From contig NZ_JAFEJG010000004.1 in the NCBI RefSeq assembly GCF_016888335.1, positions 1,922,001-1,986,000 of the forward strand: a DNA stretch of 64,000 bases, read 5' to 3'. The notes beneath the pieces were generated by a model. It ran no database searches. It saw nothing but the letters and a program-made list of their open reading frames with translations, and had not been told where the DNA came from. This DNA comes from Janibacter endophyticus (GTDB taxonomy: Bacteria; Actinomycetota; Actinomycetes; Actinomycetales; Dermatophilaceae). The translations under genes were made by a program, and so were the position numbers. Position 1 is the stretch's first letter. Each line of letters opens with the position of its first letter. This document shows positions 55,583-64,000 of this stretch, piece by piece.

Positions 55583-55939
55583 ATGGCAGAGCGCACGCTT
55601 CGCGGCACCCGGATGGTGTCCTTCAGCATGGAGACGACCGCCAACGTCGTCCCCAGCGAGCGCCAGATCACGACCTACGTCTGCGACGAGGGTCACCGCA
55701 CCGAGCTCCCCTTCTCCGTCGAGGCCGAGATCCCGAGCACCTGGGAGTGCCGCTGCGGTCTCCTCGGCAAGCTGATCGACGGCCCGGAGCCGGAGCTCAA
55801 GCCGACCAAGCCGGCCCGTACCCACTGGGACATGCTCCTCGAGCGTCGTTCCATCCCCGAGCTCGAGGAGCTCCTCGAGGAGCGGCTGCAGCTGCTCCGC
55901 GAGACCCGCGGCGAGAAGACGCGCAAGCGCACCGCCTGA
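55583..55939 (+). CDS. rbpA: RNA polymerase-binding protein RbpA
   Basis: 118 residues, standard length. RbpA binds group 1/2 sigma factor and core polymerase and stabilises open complex at actinobacterial promoters. Start MAERTLRGTRMVSFSMET, core with CDEGHRTELPFSVEAEIP and WECRCGLLG, basic linker near 70-80 and sigma-interaction domain at the end (RRSIPELEELLEERLQLLRE). Its neighbour is the divergent MFS gene; on the other side lies fxsA-ppm1-lnt, as near Rv2050. Confidence 0.96.
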   Translation: MAERTLRGTRMVSFSMETTANVVPSERQITTYVCDEGHRTELPFSVEAEIPSTWECRCGLLGKLIDGPEPELKPTKPARTHWDMLLERRSIPELEELLEERLQLLRETRGEKTRKRTA

Positions 55940-55956
55940 GCCTCCCGCACGCGAAG

Positions 55957-55982
55957 AGCCGCCCGGTCCTCCGGGCGGCTTT
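55957..55982 (+). terminator. Rho-independent terminator of rbpA
   Basis: Perfect 10-bp stem AGCCGCCCGG (55957-55966) and CCGGGCGGCT (55971-55980) with a TCCT loop, followed by TTCGTC. Strong hairpin at the convergent end of rbpA and fxsA. Confidence 0.88.
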
Positions 55983-56011
55983 CGTCGTCTGGGGCGAAGG
56001 GGGGAGCTCGC

Positions 56012-56527
56012 CTACTCGATGATCTCGCCCTCGACGACGTCCGGGGGCCGCTGGGTGCGCCGCGGGCCCGGCGTCCGCGGGGGCGGTCCGGTCCGGGTCA
56101 CGTGGACGACGCCGAGGTCGTGGAAGACCCGCCGACCGATCGCGGCCTCGAGCACGGGACGGGCCAGCGGCCGGGTGACGGGCAGGACGAGGAGGATGCC
56201 GACCGCGTCCGTGACGAAGCCGGGCAGCATGAGCAGCACCCCGCCGACGAGGACGAGGATGCCGTCGGCGATCTGCCGCGAGGGCATCTCGCCGGAGCGG
56301 GCCGTCTCACGCAGCGCCCGCCAGGCCCGCGCGCCCTCGCGGCGCAGCAGCCACAGACCGAGGACTGACATGAGCACGAGCGCGAGCAGGGTCCACAGCA
56401 CGCCGACCTGCCGGCCGACCGCGATGATCACCGCGAGCTCGAGGACCACGAGGGCGACGAGCGCGAGCAGGACCCACGGGAGGCGCCGCCGGCGGCGACG
56501 TCCAGGGGCGCCCTGCACCTGCCTCAC
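56012..56527 (-). CDS. fxsA: FxsA-family membrane protein
   Basis: 171 residues from GTG at 56527, overlapping the ppm1 stop (GTGA). Three or four helices: WVLLALVALVVLELAVIIAVGR, VLWTLLALVLMSVLGLWLL and GILVLVGGVLLMLPGFVTDAVGILLVLP, the FxsA signature. FxsA was named as suppressor of F exclusion of phage T7 in Escherichia coli; general role unknown. A cytosolic tail ends in acidic GEIIE. Last gene of lnt-ppm1-fxsA. Confidence 0.88.
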   Translation of the reverse strand: MRQVQGAPGRRRRRRLPWVLLALVALVVLELAVIIAVGRQVGVLWTLLALVLMSVLGLWLLRREGARAWRALRETARSGEMPSRQIADGILVLVGGVLLMLPGFVTDAVGILLVLPVTRPLARPVLEAAIGRRVFHDLGVVHVTRTGPPPRTPGPRRTQRPPDVVEGEIIE

Positions 56528-57306
56528 AGCGCGTGCCACCGCCGCTCGCGGCCAAGGAGCCGCTCGGCCTGCCGCCGGCGGTGAGCGACGCCCCACCCGG
56601 TGATCCGGCGCATCGACTCCTTGACGACGTCGCCGTTCATCTTCGACTCACCGATCTCGCGCTCGACGAAGGTGATCGGGACCTCGACGACGCGCAGGCC
56701 GGCGCGGACGGTGCGCACGGTGAGGTCGGTCTGGAAGACGTAGCCGGCGCTCTCGACCTCGTCGAGGCCGATCTGGCGCAGGGTGTCGGTGCGGTAGACG
56801 CGGTAGCCGGCCGTGGCGTCGTTGACCGGCATGCCGAGGATCGCGCGGATGTAGAGGTTGCCGCCCATCGAGATCGCCTTGCGCGAGAGCGGCCAGTTGA
56901 CGATCTCGCCGCCCCGGACGTAGCGGGAGCCGATGACGAGGTCGGCGTCCTGCGCTGCCGCGAGCATCGCGGGCAGGTCCTCGGGCCGGTGCGAGCCGTC
57001 GGCGTCCATCTCGACGACGGCCTCATAGCCCGCGTCGAGGGCCCAGCGGAAGCCGGCGAGGTACGCGGCGCCGAGACCCTCCTTGCCCTGACGGTGGATC
57101 ACGCTGACCTGCGGGTCGGCGGCGGCCAGCTCGTCGGCGACCTCCCCGGTGCCGTCCGGGCTGTTGTCGTCGAGCACGACGACGTCCGCCTCGGGGACGC
57201 TCTCGCGGACCCGCGCCACGATGCGCGGGAGGTTCTCCCGCTCGTTGTACGTCGGGATGAGGACGGCGACCCGCTCGATCGGCGGGCGTGCGGCGGTCTC
57301 AGGCAC
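56524..57306 (-). CDS. ppm1: Polyprenol monophosphomannose synthase Ppm1
   Basis: 260 residues, GTG start. GT2 enzyme making polyprenyl-phosphate mannose from GDP-mannose for lipoglycans and protein O-mannosylation. PTYNERENLPRIVARVRE, DDNSPDGTG, the DXD-like EMDADGSHRPEDLP and the family block SRKAISMGGNLYIRAILG and FVEREIGESKMNGDVV are present. It is separate from Lnt, unlike the Lnt-Ppm1 fusion of Mycobacterium tuberculosis, but overlaps lnt so that both are made together. Confidence 0.94.
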   Translation of the reverse strand: MPETAARPPIERVAVLIPTYNERENLPRIVARVRESVPEADVVVLDDNSPDGTGEVADELAAADPQVSVIHRQGKEGLGAAYLAGFRWALDAGYEAVVEMDADGSHRPEDLPAMLAAAQDADLVIGSRYVRGGEIVNWPLSRKAISMGGNLYIRAILGMPVNDATAGYRVYRTDTLRQIGLDEVESAGYVFQTDLTVRTVRAGLRVVEVPITFVEREIGESKMNGDVVKESMRRITGWGVAHRRRQAERLLGRERRWHAL

Positions 57307-58885
57307 GGGCAGAGGTCTCCAGCTCGGTGGTCGGTGAGGGAACGACCCTAGCCCGGCGGGACCCCCTTCGCCCCACCGCCACGAGGGCGAGGAGCGCGAT
57401 CCCGCTCACCCACTCCACCCACGGGCCGAGCCGGTCTGAGGGAGTCAGGCCCGCCCGGGCGTCGAGGGTCTCGACGATCTGGGCGGCGGTGAAGAGCTCG
57501 GTCGGCTGCGACACGCTGCCGTCCGGCGCGATGACGGCCGAGACCCCGACCGTCGAGACGTGGGCGACGGGGCGCCCGTGCTCGATGGCGCGGATCCGGG
57601 AGATCGCGAGCTGCTGGGTCGACTCGTCGGTGTATCCGAAGGTCGCGTTGTTGGTCTGGACGAGCAGGATGCTCGGGCTGCCGCTGTCCTCGGCGTGGTG
57701 GACGGCCTCGCGCATCAGCCCGTCGTAGGCCACCTCGAAGCAGATCGTCGGCACGACGGCGAAGGGGCCGGCGGCCCCGGTGACGTCGAAGGAGGCGGGG
57801 GCGGGCCCCTTCGCGAAGCCCACCCGGACGAGGTCGACCTTGTCGGAGAAGATCCGGAAGAAGTCGCGGTACGGGACGTACTCGGCGAAGGGGACGGGGT
57901 GCTGCTTGACGTAGCGCGCCGTGGGCTCGTCCTGCCCCGGCTCGTAGAGCAGGCTGGCGTTGCTCACCTCGGGGCTCGGCTCGTCGAGGATCGCGCCGAC
58001 GACGACCGGGACACCGACGGCGTCGACGGCCCGGCGGACCTGGGCGCCCGCGTCGAGGTTGCGGAGAGGGTCGATGTCGCTGGAGTTCTCCGGCCAGACG
58101 ACGAGGTCGAGGTCCTCTCCCGCGACCGCCTCGGTGCCGACGACGTGGTTGTCGAGCACCTTGCGCCGCTCGGCGTTGAAGTCGAGACCGGCGCGCGGGA
58201 CGTTGCCCTGGATGAGCGCGAGCCGGGCGGGGACGGAGTCCTCCGGCGCCTCCGTGGGCACGGGGACGACCAGGGTTGCGCCGACGAGGAGCGCGGCCAT
58301 CCCGGCCGAGGCGAGGGCCGCGCGCGGGCTGCGCACGACGACGAGGATGATCGGGACCGCGAGCAGCGTGACGGCGAGGCTCACGAGCGGGGCGCCCCCG
58401 AGGTAGGCCAGCCGGGCGAGCGGCGAGTCGGCCTGGCCGAAGGCGAGCCGCGCCCAGGGGAAGCCGCCGAAGGGTGTCGTGCCCCGCAGCAGCTCCTGGA
58501 CGACCCATCCCACGGGCAGCGCGAGGACCGCCAGGACGGGGGCGCCGCGTCGCACCAGGGGCCGCTGCACCCACCCCATGACGGCACCGAAGGCGGCGAC
58601 GTAGAGGGCCTCGAGCGTCGAGAGCGCGATCCACGGCAGGTCGCCGACGAAGACCCCGGACCAGTGCAGCGTGGGCAGGAACATCGCCCAGCCGGCGAGC
58701 AGGCCGAGCAGGGCACCGGTCCGGGCCCGCACGTCCCAGAGCGCGAGCCCGACGAGGGCCATCCCGGGGATCGCGGCGAGGTGGAGGTCGTGGTCGGGGA
58801 AGGAGAGCCACACGAGCAGCCCGCCGGCGACGGCCAGCGCAGCGCGCACCCAGGCGGGCGGGGCGAAGGGGGCGGGCTGGGGCAC
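57299..58885 (-). CDS. lnt: Apolipoprotein N-acyltransferase Lnt
   Basis: 528 residues from GTG at 58885; the ATG at 58921 would add 12. Lnt adds the third acyl chain to lipoproteins. About eight membrane helices (N-terminal half and one at the end) hold a periplasmic C-N hydrolase domain with the triad Glu, Lys and Cys, seen as WPENSSDIDP region, KQHPVPFAEYVPYRDF and TICFEVAYDGLMREA. Minus-strand TAGGGT lies 5 bases before the GTG. Tied to ppm1 by overlap. Confidence 0.92.
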   Translation of the reverse strand: MPQPAPFAPPAWVRAALAVAGGLLVWLSFPDHDLHLAAIPGMALVGLALWDVRARTGALLGLLAGWAMFLPTLHWSGVFVGDLPWIALSTLEALYVAAFGAVMGWVQRPLVRRGAPVLAVLALPVGWVVQELLRGTTPFGGFPWARLAFGQADSPLARLAYLGGAPLVSLAVTLLAVPIILVVVRSPRAALASAGMAALLVGATLVVPVPTEAPEDSVPARLALIQGNVPRAGLDFNAERRKVLDNHVVGTEAVAGEDLDLVVWPENSSDIDPLRNLDAGAQVRRAVDAVGVPVVVGAILDEPSPEVSNASLLYEPGQDEPTARYVKQHPVPFAEYVPYRDFFRIFSDKVDLVRVGFAKGPAPASFDVTGAAGPFAVVPTICFEVAYDGLMREAVHHAEDSGSPSILLVQTNNATFGYTDESTQQLAISRIRAIEHGRPVAHVSTVGVSAVIAPDGSVSQPTELFTAAQIVETLDARAGLTPSDRLGPWVEWVSGIALLALVAVGRRGSRRARVVPSPTTELETSARA

Positions 58886-58917
58886 GCCTGACCCTAACCC
58901 GCGCCGCTGGGTGCCTC

Positions 58918-59343
58918 TCACGCCTCCCAGGGCGTGGAGAGGACGACGGTCGTGCGGGTGGAGACCCCGGCGCGGGAGCGGACCGTGGCGATGAGGTCCT
59001 CGAGGTCCTGGGGCGTGCCGACCCGGACCGTGAGCAGGTAGTTCGCGTCCCCGGCGACGGAGTAGCAGGAGACGACCTCCTCGACGTCGCGCAGCCGCTC
59101 CGGGATGTCGTCGGGGGCGCGGTGGTCGAGCGGCTCGACGGCGATGAAGGCGGTGAGGGGGCGGCCGAGCGCCGCGTGGTCGACCCGGGTGGTGAAGCCC
59201 TGGATGACGCCGCGCTCCTCGAGTCGTCGCACGCGCTGATGCACGGCCGAGGTGGACATGCCGATCGCCTTGCCGAGGTCGGTGTAGCTCATCCGTCCGT
59301 TGGCGACGAGCAGCTCGACGATGCGGCGGTCCGGCTCTTCCAT
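58918..59343 (-). CDS. Lrp/AsnC-family regulator
   Basis: 141 residues from ATG at 59343. Winged helix at about 1-50 (PDRRIVELLVANGRMSYTDL, GMSTSAVHQRVRRLEERGVI) and the ligand-binding RAM domain at about 62-141 (TAFIAVEPLDHR, VEEVVSCYSVAGDANYLLTVR). Lrp/AsnC proteins sense amino acids as octamers. Divergent from the exonuclease gene. The target is unknown. Confidence 0.9.
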   Translation of the reverse strand: MEEPDRRIVELLVANGRMSYTDLGKAIGMSTSAVHQRVRRLEERGVIQGFTTRVDHAALGRPLTAFIAVEPLDHRAPDDIPERLRDVEEVVSCYSVAGDANYLLTVRVGTPQDLEDLIATVRSRAGVSTRTTVVLSTPWEA

Positions 59344-59384
59344 GGGCCGACCATAGGTGACGGCGCCGCGTCGCACCGGCCCAA

Positions 59385-59390
59385 TAGGCT
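59385..59390 (+). promoter_or_regulatory. Probable leaderless -10 of the exonuclease gene
   Basis: TAGGCT at 59385-59390 lies 7 bases before the ATG at 59398 in the divergent gap shared with the Lrp gene. Inferred. Confidence 0.5.
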
Positions 59391-59397
59391 GCGCGTC

Positions 59398-60336
59398 ATG
59401 TCCTCCCGCGCGCCCCGCCTGCTCCTCCTGGACTCCGCCAGCCTGTACTTCCGGGCGTTCTACGGCGTGCCTGAGCGTGACCCGGCGCCGTCCGGGATCC
59501 CGACGAACGCGGTCGCGGGCTTCATCGACATGGTCGCCACGCTGGTCGGCCGCTGCTCCCCCACCCACATCGCCGCCTGCTGGGACGACGACTGGCGGCC
59601 CCAGTGGCGGGTCGACGCCATCCCGACGTACAAGGCGCACCGGATGGCGGAGGACCCCGCCGAGGGCGAGGAGGTGCCCGAGGCCCTGAGCCCCCAGGTG
59701 CCGGTCATCGCGCAGTGCCTCGAGGTCCTCGGCGTCCCGCGTGCGGGCGCGGCCACCTACGAGGCCGACGACGTCATCGGGACCTTGGCCTACCACTACC
59801 GCGGGCGGATGCCGGTCGACATCGTCACCGGTGACCGTGACCTCTTCCAGCTCGTCGACGACGCCTCGCAGACCCGGGTGCTCTACACGGCCCGGGGTGG
59901 CGTGCGGGACCCCGACGTCGTCGACCAGGCCTTCCTCATGGGGAAGTACGGCGTGGGGACCGGCGACGCGTACGCTGACATGGCGGTCCTGCGCGGGGAC
60001 ACGAGCGACGGCCTGCCCGGGGTTGCCGGGGTCGGCGAGAAGACGGCGGCCAAGCTCATCGCCACCTATGGCTCCCTCGAGGGGATCCGCGCTGCCGTCG
60101 ACTCGGGCGACCCGGCGATCAAGGGGGCCCAGCGCACCCGGCTCGAGGCCGGCTCGGCCTACCTCGACGCGGCGCCGCTCGTCGTCCGGGTCGCGCGCGA
60201 CGTGCCGGTGACCCACGTCGACCTGACGATCGGCGACGAGCTGCCGGACCCGGCCGGCATGAGCCGGCTCGCGCTCGACCACGCCATCGCCGGCCCGCTC
60301 GGCCGGGCCGCGGCTGCGCTCTACCCGCAGGACTGA
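59398..60336 (+). CDS. 5'-3' exonuclease (FEN/PolI-like)
   Basis: 312 residues. This is a stand-alone FEN-type nuclease like the 5' domain of DNA polymerase I. Acidic residues of the active site are in LLLLDSASLYFRAFYG, CWDDDWRPQWR, YEADDVIGTLAY and VTGDRDLFQLVDD; the helix-hairpin-helix is DGLPGVAGVGEKTAAKLIATYGS. It matches Rv2090 and neighbours helY in mycobacteria too. In-frame sequence upstream (59122) lies inside the Lrp gene and is rejected. Likely role: flap and RNA-primer removal. Confidence 0.9.
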   Translation: MSSRAPRLLLLDSASLYFRAFYGVPERDPAPSGIPTNAVAGFIDMVATLVGRCSPTHIAACWDDDWRPQWRVDAIPTYKAHRMAEDPAEGEEVPEALSPQVPVIAQCLEVLGVPRAGAATYEADDVIGTLAYHYRGRMPVDIVTGDRDLFQLVDDASQTRVLYTARGGVRDPDVVDQAFLMGKYGVGTGDAYADMAVLRGDTSDGLPGVAGVGEKTAAKLIATYGSLEGIRAAVDSGDPAIKGAQRTRLEAGSAYLDAAPLVVRVARDVPVTHVDLTIGDELPDPAGMSRLALDHAIAGPLGRAAAALYPQD

Positions 60337-60344
60337 GGCACGGC

Positions 60345-63074
60345 TCAGTCGATCCGGTCGGCCGCTACGACGCCGCGCATGACGCCCTCGATGGCCTTGC
60401 GTGCTGTCGTGCGCATGCGCTCCTCGCCGGAGGCCTTGGCCACCTGGTCGAGCAGGTCGACGATCTGCTTGCACCGCCGGACGAAGTCGCCCGCCGTCAT
60501 CTCGGTCCCGTCGAGGACCTCGTCGAGCCGGCGGCCGCTGGCCCATCGGTGGACCGCCCAGGCGATCCCGGCGTCGGGGTAGCCCGTCGGGTCGAGCCCG
60601 GCGCGCTCCTCGCGTGCCTCGATCTCGCGCCACCGCTCCTGCATGCCCTCCCATGCCAGCGCGACCTCGTCGGTCGGGATGCGGGGCATGACGTCGGCCT
60701 CGTCACGGCGAGGCTCGTAGACGAGCATCGAGACGACGGCGGCGAGCTCGGCGGGGGTGAGCCGCTTCCACGTGCCCGCGCGCAGGCACTCGGCGGCGAG
60801 CAGGTCCTTGTCGGAGTAGAGCCGGCGCAGCCGGGAGCCCTCGTCGGTGATGGTGTCGCCGTCGTCGGCGAGGTAGCCGAGGTCGAGCAGGACGGCGACG
60901 ATCCGGTCGAAGCGGGCGGCGACCGACCCGGTGCGCGAGTCCACGGTGCGCTGGAGCTGGGTCTGCTCGCGCTTGAGGCGCCACCACCGCTCGGACCAGC
61001 GCGCGTGCTCCTCGCGGTCCGGGCAGGTGTGGCAGGGGTGCGCCTTGAGCTGGTCGCGCAGCTGTGCGATACGGCCGTCGTCGCCGGCCGCGGCCTCCTT
61101 CGCCTCCTCGCGGATCGACGGGGCACCCTCGTGGGGCGCCTTGATGCGCAGGGTGGTCGCGAGGTCGGTCCGGTGCTTGGCCGAGCGCGGGTTGAAGGAG
61201 CGCGGGACCTCGAGCCGGCCGAAGGGGGTGAGCGGCCCGTCGAGGTCGCCGGGGCTGAGCCGGCGCACCTGCTTGTGCTCGGTGAGGACCACCGGCTCGC
61301 TCGTCTGCCCCTTGTAGTTCTTCGCGGGCTGGACGACGACGGCGAGCCCGCTGCGGCGCCCGCCGATCCGCACGATGTCTCCGAGCTCGAGCTCGTCGAG
61401 CGAGACCGCGGTCTGGGCGCGACGCGCGGCCGAGCGCTGCTTGCGCCCCTTCTTCTCCAGCTCGCTGATCTTGTGCCGGATCTCGGCGTACTCGCGGAAG
61501 TCCCCCTGCTCGCAGTGCATCGCCTCGGCGTAGCCGTCGAGGGACTCCTGCATCGAGCGCACCTTCTGCGCCAGGCCCACCACGGCGCGGTCCGCCTGGA
61601 ACTGGGCGAAGGAGCTCTCGAGGATCTCCCGTGCCGTGGTGCGCCCGACGGTCGCGACGAGGTTGACCGCCATGTTGTAGGTCGGCGCGAAGGAGCTGCG
61701 CAGCGGGTAGGTCCGGGTCGAGGCCAGCCCCGCGACGGAGAGGGGGTCCATCCCCCGGGACCACACGACGACGGCGTGACCCTCGATGTCGATGCCGCGA
61801 CGGCCGGCCCGCCCGGTGAGCTGCGTGTACTCCGCCGGGGTCACCTCGACGTGGGCCTCACCGTTGAACTTCACGAGCTTCTCGAGGACCACCGTGCGCG
61901 CCGGCATGTTGATGCCCAGCGCGAGCGTCTCGGTCGCGAAGACCGCCTTGAGCCGGCCCGCGGTGAAGAGCTCCTCGACGACCTCGCGGAAGATCGGGAG
62001 CATCCCCGCGTGGTGCGGCGCGTAGCCGCGCTCGAGCCCGGCGAGGAGCTGGTGGTAGCCGAGGACCGTGAGGTCCTCGCCCTCGAGGATCATCGAGCGC
62101 TCCTCGAGGGTGCGGCGGTTGCGCTCCCCCTCCGCCGCGCTGATGAGCCGCACGTCGTTGCCGAGCAGCTGGCCGACGGCCCCCTCGCAGCCGACCCGGC
62201 TGAAGATGAAGGTGATCGCGGGCAGCAGACCCTCACGGTCGAGCTGGGTGATGACCTGGGTGCGCGAGGCTCCCCCGCCGAAACGCTCGGTGCCACCCCT
62301 TCGCCCGCCGCCCCGACGGTCGCGCGGTCCCCCACGACCCCGACCCTGGCCGGCTACCTCCGCGGTCGAGCGCACCTGGCGCCGGACCGCGTCCATGAGG
62401 TGCGGGTTGACGCGCACCCGGTCCTGGAGCGCGTCGGGGGTCGCCCCGTCGACGAAGAGGTCGTAGATCTCCTGACCGACCTGCATGTGCTGCCACAGCG
62501 GCACCGGCCGCGTCTCGGAGACGACGATCTCGTTGCCGCCCCGGACCTCGGCGAGCCAGGCGCCGAACTCCTCGGCGTTGCTCACGGTCGCCGAGAGCGA
62601 GACGAGCTGCACGGACGGGGGCAGGTGGATGATCACCTCTTCCCACACCGCCCCGCGGAAGCGGTCGGCGAGGTAGTGCACCTCGTCCATGACGACGAAG
62701 CCGAGCTGCTCGAGGGTGCTGCTGCCCGCATAGATCATGTTGCGCAGGACCTCGGTCGTCATGACGACGACGGGCGCCTCGCCGTTGATCGAGCTGTCAC
62801 CGGTGAGCAGCCCGACCTTGTCGTGCCCGTAGCGGGCGGCGAGCTCGTGGTACTTCTGGTTCGACAGCGCCTTGATCGGGGTGGTGTAGAAGGCCTTCTG
62901 CCCCCGCTGGAGCGCGAGGTGGACGGCGAACTCCCCGACCACTGTCTTGCCGGCGCCGGTCGGTGCCGCGACGAGGACGCCGTGGCCGGCGGCGATGGCC
63001 TCGCAGCCCTGCTCCTGGAAGTCGTCGAGCGGGAAGACGAGACCGGCGGCGAAGTCCTCCACGGCTGCTGACAT
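60345..63074 (-). CDS. helY: Ski2/Mtr4-like RNA helicase HelY
   Basis: 909 residues. Superfamily 2 DExH helicase. Walker A APTGAGKT at 37-44, DEVH at 130-133, SAT (SLSATVSN) near 159, second RecA domain with FIFSRVGCEGAVGQLL, TLALGINMPAR and motif VI TGRAGRRG. Residues 242-269 are a Gly/Arg-rich insert (GQGRGRGGPRDRRGGGRRGG) between the two RecA domains. The C-terminus has a CHTCPDREEHARW zinc-like motif and helical bundle as in Ski2/Mtr4. Role in RNA turnover is inferred. Convergent with the exonuclease gene, 8 bases apart. Confidence 0.92.
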   Translation of the reverse strand: MSAAVEDFAAGLVFPLDDFQEQGCEAIAAGHGVLVAAPTGAGKTVVGEFAVHLALQRGQKAFYTTPIKALSNQKYHELAARYGHDKVGLLTGDSSINGEAPVVVMTTEVLRNMIYAGSSTLEQLGFVVMDEVHYLADRFRGAVWEEVIIHLPPSVQLVSLSATVSNAEEFGAWLAEVRGGNEIVVSETRPVPLWQHMQVGQEIYDLFVDGATPDALQDRVRVNPHLMDAVRRQVRSTAEVAGQGRGRGGPRDRRGGGRRGGTERFGGGASRTQVITQLDREGLLPAITFIFSRVGCEGAVGQLLGNDVRLISAAEGERNRRTLEERSMILEGEDLTVLGYHQLLAGLERGYAPHHAGMLPIFREVVEELFTAGRLKAVFATETLALGINMPARTVVLEKLVKFNGEAHVEVTPAEYTQLTGRAGRRGIDIEGHAVVVWSRGMDPLSVAGLASTRTYPLRSSFAPTYNMAVNLVATVGRTTAREILESSFAQFQADRAVVGLAQKVRSMQESLDGYAEAMHCEQGDFREYAEIRHKISELEKKGRKQRSAARRAQTAVSLDELELGDIVRIGGRRSGLAVVVQPAKNYKGQTSEPVVLTEHKQVRRLSPGDLDGPLTPFGRLEVPRSFNPRSAKHRTDLATTLRIKAPHEGAPSIREEAKEAAAGDDGRIAQLRDQLKAHPCHTCPDREEHARWSERWWRLKREQTQLQRTVDSRTGSVAARFDRIVAVLLDLGYLADDGDTITDEGSRLRRLYSDKDLLAAECLRAGTWKRLTPAELAAVVSMLVYEPRRDEADVMPRIPTDEVALAWEGMQERWREIEAREERAGLDPTGYPDAGIAWAVHRWASGRRLDEVLDGTEMTAGDFVRRCKQIVDLLDQVAKASGEERMRTTARKAIEGVMRGVVAADRID

Positions 63075-63101
63075 GAGCGCCAGGCTAACCGCGGGGGCGC
63101 C

Positions 63102-63995
63102 TCACAGGAGGATCTGGACGGCCCTGGGGACGACCTCGACGTCGAGCGGGAGCGGGAAGAGGCGTTCGCCGTCGGCGTAGGCGACGATGCCGGCCGCGTC
63201 GAGCCGCACGGTGCGGGCGCGGCGCACGCTCACCCTCGGGTGGCTCGTGTGGGCGCCCTTGAAGACCTTGGGGAAGACGCGGAGGAACTCGGGGACCCCG
63301 ATCTCGTCGACGACGAGGACGTCGAGCAGCCCGTCGGTCATGTCGGCGTCGGGGGTGACCTTCATGCCCCCGCCGTAGGCCCGCCCGTTGCCGACGCACG
63401 TCAGCATGGCGCGGGCCTCGACCTCCTCGCCGTCGAGGGTCAGCGTGTACGGGATCGGGGCGAAGACGGGCAGCTCGCGGGCGATCGCGATGTTGTAGCG
63501 CGCCGGTCCACGGGGCCAGCGCATCTGGTTGGCTCGCTCGTTGACGACGGCGTCGAAGCCGCCGCACAGGACACCGAGGAACCACCGCTCCTGCGTCCCG
63601 TCGACCGACCGGACCCTGCCGAGGTCGAAGGGGCGCGGCTGCCCGTGGAGAATCCGCTCGGCGGCGGTCTCGACGTCCTTGACGGGCAGGCCGACCTCTC
63701 GGGCGTTGTCGTTGCCGGTCCCGACCGCGACGATCCCGAGCGGCACGTCGGTCTGGGCGCAGATGTTCACCCCGAGGTGGACGGCGCCGTCCCCGCCCGC
63801 GACGACGAGAGCATCGATGGCACCCTCGGCGACCGCACGACGGGCCTTCGCCTCGGCCCGGGTCGCGTCGAGCCCGGTGAGGTCGACGACCTCCGCTCCC
63901 CCGGCCTCGAGGAGGTCGGCCACGACCGTCCCCACGCGGGCCCCGGCGTTCTTGCCGGCGGTGGGGTTGACGAGCAGGCCGATGCGACGGTGCAC
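63102..63995 (-). CDS. Diacylglycerol kinase / sphingosine kinase family protein (start near window edge)
   Basis: 297 residues if it starts at GTG 63995; only five bases follow, so a longer N-terminus cannot be excluded, though HRRIGLLVNPTAGKNAG is a normal family start. The catalytic-domain motif VVAGGDGAVHLGVN and the GTGNDNAREVGLP block are those of YegS/DagK lipid kinases; the C-terminal beta-sandwich has DGLLDVLVVDE and YADGERLFPLPL. It phosphorylates diacylglycerol or a related lipid with ATP at the membrane. 27 bases upstream of helY on the same strand, so probably one mRNA. Confidence 0.88.
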   Translation of the reverse strand: MHRRIGLLVNPTAGKNAGARVGTVVADLLEAGGAEVVDLTGLDATRAEAKARRAVAEGAIDALVVAGGDGAVHLGVNICAQTDVPLGIVAVGTGNDNAREVGLPVKDVETAAERILHGQPRPFDLGRVRSVDGTQERWFLGVLCGGFDAVVNERANQMRWPRGPARYNIAIARELPVFAPIPYTLTLDGEEVEARAMLTCVGNGRAYGGGMKVTPDADMTDGLLDVLVVDEIGVPEFLRVFPKVFKGAHTSHPRVSVRRARTVRLDAAGIVAYADGERLFPLPLDVEVVPRAVQILL

Positions 63996-64000
63996 CCGGG

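Overview
The window comes from a high-GC Gram-positive chromosome. The markers of Actinomycetota are direct: pimA, rbpA, lnt next to ppm1, the FHA protein/MerR/bifunctional-nuclease/MerR block downstream of gcvH, helY, an actinobacterial-type dif site, and many genes whose -10 element lies 6-8 bases before the start codon (leaderless style). Gene content and order suggest Micrococcales, perhaps Intrasporangiaceae. That rank is inference. No prophage, transposase, CRISPR array or rRNA operon was seen; this is core chromosome near the replication terminus.

Layout. 1-2.8 kb: 3' part of pimA, a LemA-like membrane protein, fdhD, a small membrane protein. 2.9-12.5 kb: yebC, then ruvCAB under a LexA/SOS box, yajC-secDF, apt and rel. 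12.5-16.7 kb: a DUF349 coiled-coil protein, a metallo-beta-lactamase hydrolase, hisS, a membrane protein. 16.7-25.6 kb: a long plus-strand run for chromosome segregation, RNA and lipid functions (xerD, parA-like, scpA, scpB, rluB, tyrA, cmk, plsC, der, tRNA-Pro). 25.6-29.4 kb: a C-S lyase and the CDP-alcohol phosphatidyltransferase/DUF881/sbp/DUF881 cluster. 29.4-35.4 kb: gcvH, FHA protein, MerR, bifunctional nuclease, MerR, then gcvP behind a glycine riboswitch. 35.6-39.9 kb: sbcCD. 40-50.4 kb: mixed housekeeping genes, including tdh-kbl (threonine to glycine) co-transcribed with a NYN-OST-HTH nuclease-like protein, and a VOC-hotdog fusion. 50.4-50.9 kb: a gene-free stretch with a structured inverted repeat and a 28-bp dif site. 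50.9-64 kb: an SSB-like gene, rlmC-like, a VanY-type carboxypeptidase, an MFS transporter, rbpA behind a SigR-type promoter, lnt-ppm1-fxsA, an Lrp regulator, a 5'-3' exonuclease, helY and a diacylglycerol-kinase-family gene.

How it fits together. The dif site at 50846-50873 is the substrate expected for XerC/XerD, and xerD lies 33 kb away together with parA-like and scpAB condensin genes. Gene orientation changes at dif: 40 of 52 coding genes to the left are on the plus strand against 4 of 12 to the right, as expected where the replication forks meet. Metabolically, tdh and kbl make glycine from threonine and gcvH/gcvP consume it, with the riboswitch sensing it.

The most unusual signal is a short DNA word, CGAAGGGG (often GGCGAAGGGG), present about 45 times on both strands, in coding sequence of several frames, in ribosome binding sites and between genes. 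It resembles FtsK/SpoIIIE loading motifs but does not show the polarity switch at dif that such motifs should have, so its role is open. All counts were made by eye.
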